A DNA stretch of 64,000 bases from Agromyces sp. Root81 (lineage in GTDB: Bacteria > Actinomycetota > Actinomycetes > Actinomycetales > Microbacteriaceae): assembly GCF_001429165.1 (NCBI RefSeq), contig NZ_LMIR01000002.1, positions 980,662 to 1,044,661 on the forward strand, in the 5' to 3' direction. The notes beneath the pieces were generated by a model. It was given only the letters and a program-made list of their open reading frames with translations, was not told the origin of the DNA and searched no databases. The position numbers and the translations under genes were made by a program. Position 1 is the stretch's first letter; each line of letters begins with the position of its first letter. Below, one piece after another: positions 23,705 through 33,099 of the stretch.

Positions 23705-25387
23705 ATGACCGACGCACCCACCGCCGCAACCCCCGCCGGCCCGCGCACCGTTCGCGCCGCCCGCGGCACCACGCTCACCGCGAAGAGCTGGCAGACCGAA
23801 GCGCCGCTGCGCATGCTCATGAACAACCTCGACCCCGAGGTCGCCGAGCGCCCCGACGACCTCATCGTCTACGGCGGCACGGGCAAGGCCGCCCGCAACT
23901 GGGAGTCGTTCGACGCGATCGTGCGCACGCTCGAGGGCCTCGAGGCCGACGAGACGCTGCTCGTGCAGTCGGGCAAGCCCGTCGGCGTGTTCCGGACGCA
24001 CGAGTGGGCGCCGCGCGTGCTCATCGCCAACTCCAACCTCGTGGGCGACTGGGCGACCTGGCCCGAGTTCCGCAAGCTCGAGCAGCAGGGCCTCACGATG
24101 TACGGCCAGATGACGGCCGGCTCGTGGATCTATATCGGCACGCAGGGCATCCTGCAGGGCACGTACGAGACCTTCGGCGCTGTGGCCGCAAAGAGGTTCG
24201 GCGGCACGCTCGCCGGCACCCTGACCCTCACCGGCGGCTGCGGCGGCATGGGCGGCGCGCAGCCGCTCGCGGTCACGATGAACGAGGGCGTCGTGCTGAT
24301 CGTCGACGTCGACGCCACGCGCCTCGCCCGCCGTGTCGAGCACGGCTACCTCGACGAGATGACCGACGACATCGACGACGCGATCGCCCGAGTGCTCGCC
24401 GCGAAGGAGTCGCGCACCCCACTCAGCGTCGGCCTCGTCGGCAACGCCGCGACGGTCTTCCCCGAACTCCTCGCCCGTGGGGTCGCGATCGACATCGTCA
24501 CCGACCAGACCAGCGCGCACGACCCGCTGTCGTACCTGCCCGAAGGCGTGAGCGTGGCCGAGTGGCACGAACTCGCGGCATCCGACCCCGAGGCCTTCAC
24601 CGACCGCGCTCGAGCGTCGATGGCCAAGCAGGTGCAGGCGATGGTCGAGTTCCAGGACGCGGGCGCCGAGGTCTTCGACTACGGCAACTCGATCCGCCGC
24701 GAGGCCGAGCTCGGCGGCTACGACCGCGCGTTCGCATTCCCCGGCTTCGTGCCCGCCTACATCCGGCCGCTCTTCGCCGAGGGCAAGGGCCCGTTCCGCT
24801 GGGCGGCCCTCTCGGGCGACCCGGCCGACATCGCCGCGACCGACACGGCGATCCTCGAGCTCTTCCCCGACGACGAGCACCTGCACCGCTGGATCACGAA
24901 GGCAGGCGAGAAGGTGCACTTCGAGGGCCTGCCCGCGCGCATCTGCTGGCTCGGCTATCAGGAGCGGCACCTCGCCGGCCTGAGGTTCAACGAGATGGTC
25001 GCCTCGGGCGAACTCAGCGCACCCATCGTGATCGGCCGCGACCACCTCGACTCGGGCTCAGTGGCCTCCCCCTACCGGGAGACCGAGGCCATGGCCGACG
25101 GCTCCGACGCGATCGCGGACTGGCCGCTCCTCAACGCCCTGCTGAACACTGCATCGGGCGCGACGTGGGTGTCGATCCACCACGGCGGCGGCGTCGGCAT
25201 CGGCCGCTCGATCCACGCCGGCCAGGTGATCGTCGCCGACGGCACTCCGCTCGCCGCCGAGAAGATCGCACGCGTGCTCGTGAACGACCCCGGCACCGGC
25301 GTCATGCGCCACGTCGACGCGGGCTACGACCGCGCGCTCGAGGTCGCTCGCGAGCGCGGCCTGCGCGTGCCTATGCTCGAGGCATGA
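23705..25387 (+). CDS. hutU: Urocanate hydratase
   Basis: The 560-residue enzyme adds water to urocanate using tightly bound NAD, giving imidazolonepropionate. Family blocks are [52 protein letters not shown] and [13 protein letters not shown]. The ATG at 23705 follows ATCGGAGC. The frame could start 18 bases earlier, but no ribosome-binding site supports that. Its TGA overlaps the hutI start (ATGA), so hutU and hutI form a coupled operon behind operator 2. Confidence 0.96.
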   Translation: MTDAPTAATPAGPRTVRAARGTTLTAKSWQTEAPLRMLMNNLDPEVAERPDDLIVYGGTGKAARNWESFDAIVRTLEGLEADETLLVQSGKPVGVFRTHEWAPRVLIANSNLVGDWATWPEFRKLEQQGLTMYGQMTAGSWIYIGTQGILQGTYETFGAVAAKRFGGTLAGTLTLTGGCGGMGGAQPLAVTMNEGVVLIVDVDATRLARRVEHGYLDEMTDDIDDAIARVLAAKESRTPLSVGLVGNAATVFPELLARGVAIDIVTDQTSAHDPLSYLPEGVSVAEWHELAASDPEAFTDRARASMAKQVQAMVEFQDAGAEVFDYGNSIRREAELGGYDRAFAFPGFVPAYIRPLFAEGKGPFRWAALSGDPADIAATDTAILELFPDDEHLHRWITKAGEKVHFEGLPARICWLGYQERHLAGLRFNEMVASGELSAPIVIGRDHLDSGSVASPYRETEAMADGSDAIADWPLLNALLNTASGATWVSIHHGGGVGIGRSIHAGQVIVADGTPLAAEKIARVLVNDPGTGVMRHVDAGYDRALEVARERGLRVPMLEA

Positions 25388-26682
25388 GCGACGGGGGCGC
25401 CTCGGGGCGCATGCTGCTGACCGGCATCGGCGAACTCGTCACGAACGACCCCTCGCCCGATCGCGAGGGAGGCGCCCTCGGCATCGTGCGCGATGCCGCC
25501 GTGCTCGTCGAGGACGGCCGCATCGCGTGGGTTGGCAGCGCCAGGCACGCCGACGAGCGACTCGAGCACCGGGTCGAGCGTGAGGAGCGCCGCGAGGGCG
25601 ACGAGCACCGCGCGCTCTGGGATGCCGACGTCGAGGTCGTCGACGCCGGCGGCCGGGCAGTGATCCCCGGCTTCGTCGACAGCCACTCGCACCTCGTCTT
25701 CGGCGGCGACCGCGCCGCGGAGTTCGCCGCGCGCATGGCCGGGCAGCGGTACGAGGCCGGTGGCATCCGCTCGACGGTCGCGGCGACGCGCGCCGCGAGC
25801 GACGACGAGCTGCGAACGCGGCTCGCGGGCTTCGTCGCCGAGCTGCACGCCCAGGGCACCACGACCTTCGAGATCAAGTCGGGCTACGGCCTCTCGGTCG
25901 CCGACGAGGAGCGCCTCGTGCGCCTCGCGCGCGAGGTCACCGACGAGGTGACGTTCCTCGGCGCGCACGTCGTGCCGTTCGAGTTCCGCGAGGACCCGGC
26001 GTTCGGCGGCGACCCCGACCGCGCCGCCGAGGCGTACGTCGACCTCGTCGTCGGCGAGATGCTCGCCGCGTGCGCCCCGCACTCGCGCTGGGTCGACGCC
26101 TTCTGCGAGCGCGGAGCGTTCACCGCCGAGCAGTCGCGGCGCGTGCTCGAGGCCGGCGCCGCAGCGGGGCTCGGCGTGCGGGTGCACGGCAACCAGCTCG
26201 GCGAGGGGCCCGGCGTGCAGCTCGCGGTCGAACTCGGCGCCGCCTCGGTCGACCACTGCACCTACCTGAGCGAAGCGGATATCGCGGCGCTCGCGTCATC
26301 CGGCACCGTGGCCACACTGCTGCCGGGCGTCGAGTTCTCGACCCGCCAGCCCTACCCCGACGCGCGCCGGCTCATCGACGCCGGCGTCACCGTCGCCCTG
26401 GCGAGCGACTGCAACCCGGGCTCGAGCTTCACGAGCTCGCTGCCCTTCTGCATCGCCGTCGCCGTGCGCGACATGGGCATGACCCCCGCCGAGGCGCTCT
26501 GGGCCTCGACCGCGGGCGGTGCTGCGGCGCTGCGGCGAGCGGATGTCGGGGCGATCCGTCCAGGCCTGCGCGCCGACCTCGTCGAGCTCTCGGCGCCGAG
26601 CCACGTGCACCTCGCCTACCGGCCGGGCGTACCGCTCATCGCGCGCACCTGGAAGGACGGCGCGCTCGTCGGCACGCCCTGA
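25384..26682 (+). CDS. hutI: Imidazolonepropionase
   Basis: The 432-residue amidohydrolase opens imidazolonepropionate to formiminoglutamate. Metal-binding HSH ([14 protein letters not shown]), the KSGYGLS loop, VHGNQLGE and [11 protein letters not shown] are all present. An acidic, Arg-rich insert ([20 protein letters not shown], residues about 60-80) near the N-terminal barrel looks like a lineage-specific loop. The start overlaps the hutU stop (ATGA). It converges with a SixA-like gene 15 bases away. Confidence 0.95.
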   Translation: MSDGGASGRMLLTGIGELVTNDPSPDREGGALGIVRDAAVLVEDGRIAWVGSARHADERLEHRVEREERREGDEHRALWDADVEVVDAGGRAVIPGFVDSHSHLVFGGDRAAEFAARMAGQRYEAGGIRSTVAATRAASDDELRTRLAGFVAELHAQGTTTFEIKSGYGLSVADEERLVRLAREVTDEVTFLGAHVVPFEFREDPAFGGDPDRAAEAYVDLVVGEMLAACAPHSRWVDAFCERGAFTAEQSRRVLEAGAAAGLGVRVHGNQLGEGPGVQLAVELGAASVDHCTYLSEADIAALASSGTVATLLPGVEFSTRQPYPDARRLIDAGVTVALASDCNPGSSFTSSLPFCIAVAVRDMGMTPAEALWASTAGGAAALRRADVGAIRPGLRADLVELSAPSHVHLAYRPGVPLIARTWKDGALVGTP

Positions 26683-26697
26683 CGCCGAGGCATCCGC

Positions 26698-27210
26698 TCA
26701 GGCGCCGCGCGGCGCGTCGAACGTCATGGTGATGGGCGGCACGGCGAGGTTGCCCGCGTTCGTGGCGGTTCGCACGTCGGCCCACGACGCTGCGTCGAAG
26801 GTGAACACCGCGATCGCGGCGGTCGGCATCGCCTCGGCCGTTCGCGAGAATCGGGTCGCGAGCTCGGTCATCTCGGGGTTGTGTCCGACGAGCATCGCGC
26901 TCGACAGCCGGTCGTCGAGCGAGCGGATGACGCGGAGCATCGTCTCGACGGACGCGGCGTAGAGCCGCTCGTCGGTGACGACGCGCCGGGCCGGCGTGCC
27001 GAGTTCGGCGGCGACCAGCGCGGCCGTCGACCGGGCTCGCTCCGCGGTGCTCGAGATGATCAGGTCGGGATCGATGCCCCGCTCGACGAGCCGACGGCCC
27101 ATGCGCGGTGCATCCTGGCGCCCGCGCTCGTTCAGCGGGCGATCGTGGTCGGGCAGACCTGGCGAGTCCCAACTCGACGTCGCATGGCGCATGAGCACGA
27201 GGGTCTTCAC
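26698..27210 (-). CDS. SixA-type histidine phosphatase, copy 1
   Basis: The 170-residue member of the branch-2 phosphoglycerate-mutase-like superfamily has the catalytic motif LVLMRHATSS and second His in AMLVGHNPEMTELA. It probably removes phosphate from phosphohistidine or small substrates. The GTG at 27208-27210 with AAGGACG upstream is chosen because the protein otherwise has an unrelated 90-residue extension. It is clearly homologous to the SixA-like protein at 27414-27905 and lies in the same position relative to a hutG end, so it arose by a tandem duplication. Confidence 0.85.
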   Translation of the reverse strand: MKTLVLMRHATSSWDSPGLPDHDRPLNERGRQDAPRMGRRLVERGIDPDLIISSTAERARSTAALVAAELGTPARRVVTDERLYAASVETMLRVIRSLDDRLSSAMLVGHNPEMTELATRFSRTAEAMPTAAIAVFTFDAASWADVRTATNAGNLAVPPITMTFDAPRGA

Positions 27211-27250
27211 AGGGCGTCCTTCCGTCGGGTCGGTCGCGCGCACGCCCTGC

Positions 27251-27375
27251 TCAGCGCAGTGCGATGCCCGCAGCGACCTCCAGCACGCAGAGTGCCGCCA
27301 GTCGTACCGTACGCCCGTCTGGGGCATCCGCGGTGGCATCGACCTCGGCGAGGTCGACGAACGCCGAGATGCCAC
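27251..27375 (-). pseudogene. hutG 3'-end remnant
   Basis: The minus-strand frame ending at 27251-27253 reads GGISAF-VDLAEVDATADAPDGRTV and then RLAALCVLEVAAGIALR. This is nearly the same as the last 36 residues of intact HutG (VDLAEVDATADAPDGRTV...LALR). The GGISA just before it matches the HutG segment that normally lies 18 residues further upstream, so the remnant also has an internal deletion. It separates the two SixA-like genes and marks a tandem duplication of a hutG-sixA unit. Confidence 0.85.
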
Positions 27376-27413
27376 CAACCCCACAACCACACTTGTCACC
27401 GGCGGGCGTGCTG

Positions 27414-27905
27414 TCACCGGTCGCGAGGAGGAGCCTCGAACAGCACTGCGACCGGGACGACCGCGCCGACCTCGGCCCAATCCGAGACATCGAAGCGGAA
27501 CTCGGCGACTGCGCAGGTCGGCATCTCGGCGATCTCATCCGAGAGCCGGGAGGCGAGCTCGCCGATCTCGGGGTTGTGGCCGACCAGCATGACGCTGGCC
27601 AGCTCATCGTCGAGGGCCCGGATGATGTCGAGCAGGCCCTCCGGAGAGGCACCGTAGAGACGGTCGTCCTCCACGATTCGGTCGGATCCGAGGTCGAGCG
27701 CCTGCGCGAGGATCACCGCCGTCGAGCGGGCGCGCACCGCCGTGCTCGTCACGATCGCGTCGGGAACGACTCCGCGCTCTCGCAGTCGTTCACCCGCCCT
27801 CGGCGCATCGCGTCGGCCCCGATGGTTCAGGGGGCGCTCGTGGTCGGGAAGAGTCTGGTCGCCCCAGCTCGACTTGGCGTGCCGCACCAGCAGGACAGTC
27901 TTCAT
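27414..27905 (-). CDS. SixA-type histidine phosphatase, copy 2
   Basis: The protein has 163 residues with LLVRHAKSSWGD and SVMLVGHNPEIGELA, the catalytic Arg-His and second His motifs of SixA-like phosphatases. The ATG at 27903-27905 is 47 bases after the hutG stop, so the two are probably cotranscribed. It is the sister of the copy at 26698-27210. The usual role is phosphohistidine phosphatase in phosphorelays; a specific tie to histidine catabolism is not established. Confidence 0.87.
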   Translation of the reverse strand: MKTVLLVRHAKSSWGDQTLPDHERPLNHRGRRDAPRAGERLRERGVVPDAIVTSTAVRARSTAVILAQALDLGSDRIVEDDRLYGASPEGLLDIIRALDDELASVMLVGHNPEIGELASRLSDEIAEMPTCAVAEFRFDVSDWAEVGAVVPVAVLFEAPPRDR

Positions 27906-27952
27906 GATTCCGTTCCCGTGTTCATCGTGTGCGTCTCGATCGATGCACGCTG

Positions 27953-28885
27953 TCAGCGTAGGGCGAGTCCCCCCGCGACCTCCAGCACGCAGAGCGCAGC
28001 GAGCCGCACGGTTCGGCCGTCGGGAGCGTCGGCCGTGGCGTCGACCTCGGCGAGGTCGACCGACTCGACCCGGGCGTCGGCGCCTGCCGCCCGCGCAGCC
28101 TGCCTCAGCTCCCATGCCGAGATGCCGCCGGGCACGGAGGCGGGGCATCCAGGCGCCACGGCGCGATCGCACACGTCGACGTCGAGATCGACGTGGATGG
28201 GGCCGCCGCCGGCACCCGCGATCTCGAGCGCCTCGGCGAACACGTCGGCCATGGGGCGGCGATGCAGTTCGTCGCGGTGCACGACCGTGATGCCGGCATC
28301 GCGGGCGCGGTCGGCGTACTCGCGCGAGTTCACGAAGTCGGCGATGCCGATCTGCACGACACGACGTCCGTCGAGGCCGGCTTCGAGCAGGCGGCGCACC
28401 GGCGACCCGTTGCTCACGCCGTCGCGCAGGTCGTAGTGGGCGTCGAGCGTGATGAGGCCCGCGGTCTCGAGCCGGTCGCCCCAGGCGCCGAGGGCGACGG
28501 GAGAGGTCAGCGAGTTGTCGCCGCCGAGTGCGACCACGGTGCCGGCTCGGGCCGACGCTGCGGCGACCGCCGCGCGCACCCGCGCCTCCCCGTCGGGTCC
28601 GTCGGGCTCGACGACGTCGCCGGCATCGGCGAACACGAGCCCGTCGAGGGAACGCGCGTCACCCCGAAGTCCGCGGTCGGCCATGAGCGTCGGGCTGTAC
28701 CGCCGCAGTGCCGCCCGGATCGCCGCGGGCGTCTCGTGCGCGCCCGTCGGCGAGAGCGAGGTCGCGTGGGCAGGCACCCCGATGAGCGCCAGGTCGGCGC
28801 GCTCCCTTGCGCCGAGCGCATCGAGCGGCGGCCAGTCACCGGCCCGCGGCCAGAGGGGATCGTTCGGGAGCGCAGCGGTGACCAT
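27953..28885 (-). CDS. hutG: Formimidoylglutamase (arginase family)
   Basis: The 310-residue arginase-fold enzyme hydrolyses formimidoylglutamate to glutamate and formamide, ending the hut pathway. Metal motifs are DAHYDLRD and HVDLDVDVCD. The first motif reads GGDNS rather than the usual GGDHS, so one of the standard Mn ligands is Asn. Context (operator 3 upstream, hut genes around) and length support HutG over agmatinase or arginase. It is followed by sixA copy 2. Confidence 0.88.
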   Translation of the reverse strand: MVTAALPNDPLWPRAGDWPPLDALGARERADLALIGVPAHATSLSPTGAHETPAAIRAALRRYSPTLMADRGLRGDARSLDGLVFADAGDVVEPDGPDGEARVRAAVAAASARAGTVVALGGDNSLTSPVALGAWGDRLETAGLITLDAHYDLRDGVSNGSPVRRLLEAGLDGRRVVQIGIADFVNSREYADRARDAGITVVHRDELHRRPMADVFAEALEIAGAGGGPIHVDLDVDVCDRAVAPGCPASVPGGISAWELRQAARAAGADARVESVDLAEVDATADAPDGRTVRLAALCVLEVAGGLALR

Positions 28886-28940
28886 GGTCAGACGCTAGCA
28901 ATGACGGATGCCGCGGGCCGAGGCATCCGTCGACTTCGAT

Positions 28941-28956
28941 GTCTGCGATGCCAGAC
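28941..28956. promoter_or_regulatory. hut operator 3 (hutG)
   Basis: GTCTGCGATGCCAGAC is a dyad 55 bases upstream of the minus-strand hutG start. It matches operators 1 and 2 in sequence and in distance to the start codon. Confidence 0.7.
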
Positions 28957-28992
28957 GCTTCGGTGCCGAGGCGCCCGACCGGGGCGCCGGCA

Positions 28993-29979
28993 TCAGCCCC
29001 GAAGCGCAGCGAGCAGCTCGCGCTCGCGCTCGGCGCTGAGGCCCGCGCCGCGCTCGCGATCGAGCCCCTCGCCGCGTTCCCACTCGAGGAGATCGCCGAG
29101 CAGCTGATCGAGCGGGCGGATCCGGAGACCCGCCGCGACGGCCGCGGCGTTCGAGCGGTCGAGGAACGCGTTCCACTCGGGGTCGACGATCCAGAGCGGC
29201 AGCGATTCGGGGCCCGACCATTCGGCGACGCCCTGCTCCACGAGCCACTCGGGCGACACCGCGACGACCTCGCCGGCGTGCCCGGCGAGCGCCCGCGAGC
29301 GCTCGAGCCAGTCGCCGAACGTCGTGCGCTCGCCGACCGCGTTGAACGCGCCCGTGCGCTGCTGCTCGATCGCGTCGAGCGTGAACGACACGAGGTCGTC
29401 GACGTGGATCGCCTGCACCGCGTGGTCGAGGATGTCGGGGACGAGCATCGGCTCGTCGCTGCGCGCGGCGCGCGCCACCCAGTAGCCGCCCCGTCCGGAG
29501 GGGTCCCCCGGGCCGGTGATGAGGCCGGGGCGGATCACGAGCAGCCGATCGCCGAGCGCCTCGCGGTAGACGGCCTCGATCGCCGACTTCGCCTCGCCGT
29601 AGGTCTCGGCGGTCGACTCGTCGCCCTCGAGCGGCGGCATGAGCTCGGCCGACTCGTCGGCCCCCGGCTCGTTCTGCGCGGCGTAGACGTTGCCCGAGGA
29701 GATGAAGGTCCAGTGCCTCGCCCGGTCGGCGAGTGCCGCGGCGGCGCGGCGGGCGAATCCGGGCTGGCGGGTCACGTCGATGACGGCATCCCACGTGCGG
29801 CCGGCGACGGCGTCGTACGCGCCGGGCTGCGACCGGTCGGCCGCCGCGAATGCCGAGCCCGCTGCCGCGGCACCGGCCTCTCCGCGTGCGAGCGAGGTCA
29901 CCGCGTGGCCGCGGCGGATCGCCTCGCGCGCGAGTTCGCGGCCGAGCCATTGGGTGCCTCCGAGGATCAAGATCTCCAT
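28993..29979 (-). CDS. NAD-dependent epimerase/reductase (extended SDR-like)
   Basis: The 328-residue Rossmann protein has the N-terminal GGTQWLG nucleotide loop, SSGNVYA and the catalytic-type YGEAKSAIE (Tyr-x-x-x-Lys). The C-terminal part ends in an Arg/Glu-rich helix. It belongs to the group often annotated as NAD-dependent epimerase/dehydratase or isoflavone-reductase-like. The substrate cannot be told. The ATG at 29977-29979 is chosen because the upstream open frame is compositionally unlike a protein. It is divergent from the copper ATPase. Confidence 0.82.
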   Translation of the reverse strand: MEILILGGTQWLGRELAREAIRRGHAVTSLARGEAGAAAAGSAFAAADRSQPGAYDAVAGRTWDAVIDVTRQPGFARRAAAALADRARHWTFISSGNVYAAQNEPGADESAELMPPLEGDESTAETYGEAKSAIEAVYREALGDRLLVIRPGLITGPGDPSGRGGYWVARAARSDEPMLVPDILDHAVQAIHVDDLVSFTLDAIEQQRTGAFNAVGERTTFGDWLERSRALAGHAGEVVAVSPEWLVEQGVAEWSGPESLPLWIVDPEWNAFLDRSNAAAVAAGLRIRPLDQLLGDLLEWERGEGLDRERGAGLSAERERELLAALRG

Positions 29980-30121
29980 GCCGACATCACAGCACGATGC
30001 GGATGCCGCGCGCGCGCCTGTTCTCGTTCCGCGAACCCCGGGGCATCCGCTGCTCCCGTCGTTGCATCTTCGCGGCGGCTCGGGAATAGTCGGAGCGAAG
30101 CGGCGTTCCACCTGGTGACAG

Positions 30122-30138
30122 ATACCCCCTCGGGGTAT
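30122..30138. promoter_or_regulatory. CsoR-like copper operator 1
   Basis: ATACCCC-CTC-GGGGTAT is a perfect dyad with 7-base arms, 35 bases upstream of the copper ATPase start. It fits the TATACCC/GGGTATA sites bound by actinobacterial CsoR repressors. No csoR gene is in the window. Confidence 0.75.
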
Positions 30139-30173
30139 AGGCTCGACTCGAGCGGGACGACGGAGGAAGATCG

Positions 30174-32471
30174 ATGAGCACGACTCACGGCGGACGAGAC
30201 GAACACGACGCACACGCGGGGCACGCCGATCACGACATGGGCGACAGCGACGCTCACGACGGGCACCGTCACGCGGCAGCGGCCACCGCGCCGGACCCGC
30301 ATGCCGGCCAGGACACGAGCGCGCACACCGCGCACGACCCGCATGCCGGCCACGACATGAGCGCGCACAGCGCACACACCGCGCACGACCAGCATGCCGG
30401 CCACGACATGAGCGGCCACGAAGGTCACGACATGAGCGGCCACGGCGGGCACGCGGGTCACGGCGACCACGTCGGCCAGTTCCGCCGTCTGTTCTGGATC
30501 ATGCTCGTGATCGCCGTGCCGACGATCGCGTTCAGCCCGATGTTCGCGTCGATCCTCGGCTACTCGCTGCCCGACAACCCCGTGGTCCCGTGGATCTCGC
30601 CGGCGCTCGGTACCGTCATGTACTTCTGGGGCGGCAAGCCGTTCCTCACCGGCGCCTGGTCGGAGCTGAAGGCCAAGAAGCCCGGCATGATGCTGCTCAT
30701 CGGCCTCGCCATCACGGTCGCCTACTTCGCGTCGCTCGGCGCGAGCCTCGGCCTCCTCAGCCACCACCTCGACTTCTGGTGGGAGCTCGCGCTCCTCATC
30801 GTGATCATGCTGCTCGGCCATTGGATCGAGATGCGCTCGATCATGCAGGCGTCGAGCGCGCTCGACGCGCTCGCGGCCCTGCTGCCCGACGAGGCCGAGC
30901 GGGTGATCCCGATGGGCTCGACCGGCGCCGGGGCATCCGTCACCGAGACCGTCTCCCCGTCCGACCTCGCGGTCGGCGACGTCGTGATCGTGCGCCCCGG
31001 CGGCCGGGTGCCCGCCGACGGCGAGGTGATCGACGGCACTGCCGCGATGGACGAGTCGATGATCACCGGCGAATCGTCGACGGTCGCCCGGGGCCCGGGC
31101 GCGCACGTCGTCGCCGGCACGGTCGCGACCGACACCGCGATCCGCGTGCGGGTCGGCGCCGTCGGCGACGACACCGCACTCGCGGGCATCCAGCGACTCG
31201 TCGCGCAGGCGCAGGCGTCGACCTCTCGCGCACAGCGCCTCGCCGACCGCGCCGCCGGCTGGCTCTTCTGGTTCGCGCTCGGCGCCGCCGTCATCACGGC
31301 GATCGCCTGGACCCTGCTCGGCGACCCCGACGACGCCGTGATCCGCACGATCACCGTGCTCGTGATCGCCTGCCCCCACGCCCTCGGCCTCGCCATCCCG
31401 CTCGTCGTCTCGATCGCGACCGAGCGTGCGGCGAAGGGCGGCGTGCTCATCACCGATCGCCTCGCGCTCGAGACGATGCGCACGGTCGGCGCGGTGCTCT
31501 TCGACAAGACCGGCACCCTCACGAAGGGCGAGCCGGCGGTGACGGATGCCGCGGCCGCACCCGGTCACGACCTCGACGAGGTGCTCGTGCTCGCGGCATC
31601 CGCCGAGGGCGACTCGGAGCACCCGCTCGCGAAGGCGATCGTCGCAGACGCCGCCCACCGCGGGCTCGCGACGCGCGCCGCCCAGGGCTTCGAGGCCTCC
31701 GCCGCGGTCGGCGTGCGCGCAACGGTCGACGGACGGGCCGTGCAGGTCGGCGGCCCCGGCATGCTCGAGCGCGAGAGCCTCGCGCCGCTCGCGGCATCCG
31801 TCGCCTGGGCTGAGGTCGGCTCGACGGTGCTGCACGTGCTCGTCGACGGCGAGGTGGCCGGCGCCATCGCGCTGGCCGACGAGATCCGGCCCGAGTCGAA
31901 GGAGGCGGTCGACGCGCTGCATGCGCTCGGCGTGCAGGTCGTGATGATCACGGGCGACGCCGAGCCGGTGGCCCGCACGGTCGCCGCGCAGCTCGGCATC
32001 GACCGGGTCTACGCGGGCGTGCGCCCCGAAGACAAGTCGGCGAAGGTGCAGGAGCTGCAGCACGAGGGACTCTCGGTCGCGATGGTCGGCGACGGCGTCA
32101 ACGACGCCCCGGCGCTCGCGCAGGCGGATGTCGGCATCGCGATCGGCGCAGGCACGGACGTCGCGATCGCCTCGGCCGGCGTGATCCTCGCCTCGAGCGA
32201 CCCGCGTTCGGTGATCTCGGTCATCGAGCTGTCGCGGGCGAGCTACCGCAAGATGTCGCAGAACCTGTGGTGGGCGGCCGGCTACAACCTCGTCTCGGTG
32301 CCGCTCGCGGCAGGCGTGCTCGCCCCGATCGGGTTCGTGCTGCCGATGTCGGTCGGCGCGATCCTGATGAGCCTCTCGACGATCATCGTCGCGGCGAACG
32401 CGCAGCTGCTGCGCCGCCTCGACCTGCGGCCGGAGGCGTCGACCCGGACGGTGCTCGAGCGCGTGAGCTGA
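30174..32471 (+). CDS. copB: Copper-exporting P1B-type ATPase (CopB type)
   Basis: The protein has 765 residues. The first 100 residues are a His/Met-rich tail with repeated HAGHDMS units in place of CxxC metal-binding domains. The TM core carries the CPH motif VIACPHALGLAIPL, typical of the CopB subgroup, then DKTGTLTKG (phosphorylated Asp), TGDAEPV and GDGVNDAPAL, all intact. It moves Cu ions out of the cytoplasm. GGAGGAAG lies at good distance before the ATG at 30174. The perfect CsoR-like dyad just upstream predicts copper induction. Confidence 0.93.
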   Translation: MSTTHGGRDEHDAHAGHADHDMGDSDAHDGHRHAAAATAPDPHAGQDTSAHTAHDPHAGHDMSAHSAHTAHDQHAGHDMSGHEGHDMSGHGGHAGHGDHVGQFRRLFWIMLVIAVPTIAFSPMFASILGYSLPDNPVVPWISPALGTVMYFWGGKPFLTGAWSELKAKKPGMMLLIGLAITVAYFASLGASLGLLSHHLDFWWELALLIVIMLLGHWIEMRSIMQASSALDALAALLPDEAERVIPMGSTGAGASVTETVSPSDLAVGDVVIVRPGGRVPADGEVIDGTAAMDESMITGESSTVARGPGAHVVAGTVATDTAIRVRVGAVGDDTALAGIQRLVAQAQASTSRAQRLADRAAGWLFWFALGAAVITAIAWTLLGDPDDAVIRTITVLVIACPHALGLAIPLVVSIATERAAKGGVLITDRLALETMRTVGAVLFDKTGTLTKGEPAVTDAAAAPGHDLDEVLVLAASAEGDSEHPLAKAIVADAAHRGLATRAAQGFEASAAVGVRATVDGRAVQVGGPGMLERESLAPLAASVAWAEVGSTVLHVLVDGEVAGAIALADEIRPESKEAVDALHALGVQVVMITGDAEPVARTVAAQLGIDRVYAGVRPEDKSAKVQELQHEGLSVAMVGDGVNDAPALAQADVGIAIGAGTDVAIASAGVILASSDPRSVISVIELSRASYRKMSQNLWWAAGYNLVSVPLAAGVLAPIGFVLPMSVGAILMSLSTIIVAANAQLLRRLDLRPEASTRTVLERVS

Positions 32472-32496
32472 GGCATCCGCTCGCCGCGCCGCCTTC

Positions 32497-33099
32497 CTAC
32501 CCGGGGAGGCGGCGCGGCCACGCGGCCCACGAGCGCCGCGGGCCGAACGGCCCGGGGCCGCCGCCCTCGCTCGACGCGCGCCCGGTGCGGAACGACGCCC
32601 AGCCGCCGGATGCCTCGGCGAATCCGCCTGTCACGACGGCGTCGATGTGCTCCCGCGCCGACTCGACCGAGTATTCGACATGCTCGTCGCACGCATCGCA
32701 TCCGCAGAACGGCAACGGCAGACGCGTGAACTCGCCGCACCCGATGACGAGGCCGGGGAACGAGGTGAGGCCGATCGTGATCGGCGCCGCGTCATCCGCC
32801 CGCGGGCGCAGCCGAACTGCGCGGACGAGCTCGACGCCCTCGGTGAGCCAGGGGTCGAACGACGGCTCGTCGTCGCGCTCGACGTCGAACTCGGCTTCGA
32901 GATCATCGGCGAGTGCGAGGGCGAAGGCATGGAGCGGGCGGTAGCGCTCGGTACCGCCGACGCGGCTGTAGGCCTCCGTCGGTGGGCCGTCGATGCCCCA
33001 CCGGTACGGCTCGGCCGGAAGATCGTCGACTCCCGATGACGCCCCGCGCCGCGGGGGCCCGGATGCGCTGTCCGGTTCGGGGCCGGAGCCGTCGGTCAT
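32497..33099 (-). CDS. DUF6226-like protein
   Basis: The 200-residue soluble protein contains YSRVGGTERYRPLHAFALAL, TSFPGLVIGCGEF and FCGCDACDEHVE, a pattern I associate with DUF6226, whose function is unknown. Three Cys in CGCDAC may bind a metal. The ATG at 33097-33099 overlaps the stop of the lipoprotein gene (ATGA), so the two are one operon. The last 30 residues are Gly/Pro/Arg rich. Confidence 0.7.
   Translation of the reverse strand: MTDGSGPEPDSASGPPRRGASSGVDDLPAEPYRWGIDGPPTEAYSRVGGTERYRPLHAFALALADDLEAEFDVERDDEPSFDPWLTEGVELVRAVRLRPRADDAAPITIGLTSFPGLVIGCGEFTRLPLPFCGCDACDEHVEYSVESAREHIDAVVTGGFAEASGGWASFRTGRASSEGGGPGPFGPRRSWAAWPRRLPG

Noticed and set aside
21968..25045. 1025-residue minus-strand open frame across hutU, the M23 gene and the kinase
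   Set aside because: It is antisense to well-identified genes, low in complexity (Arg/Gly/Glu/Asp), without any domain, and explained by G/C third-position bias of the real genes.
29967..32063. 698-residue minus-strand open frame opposite the copper ATPase
   Set aside because: His/Asp/Arg-rich shadow of the GC-rich ATPase gene; no start context and no motif.
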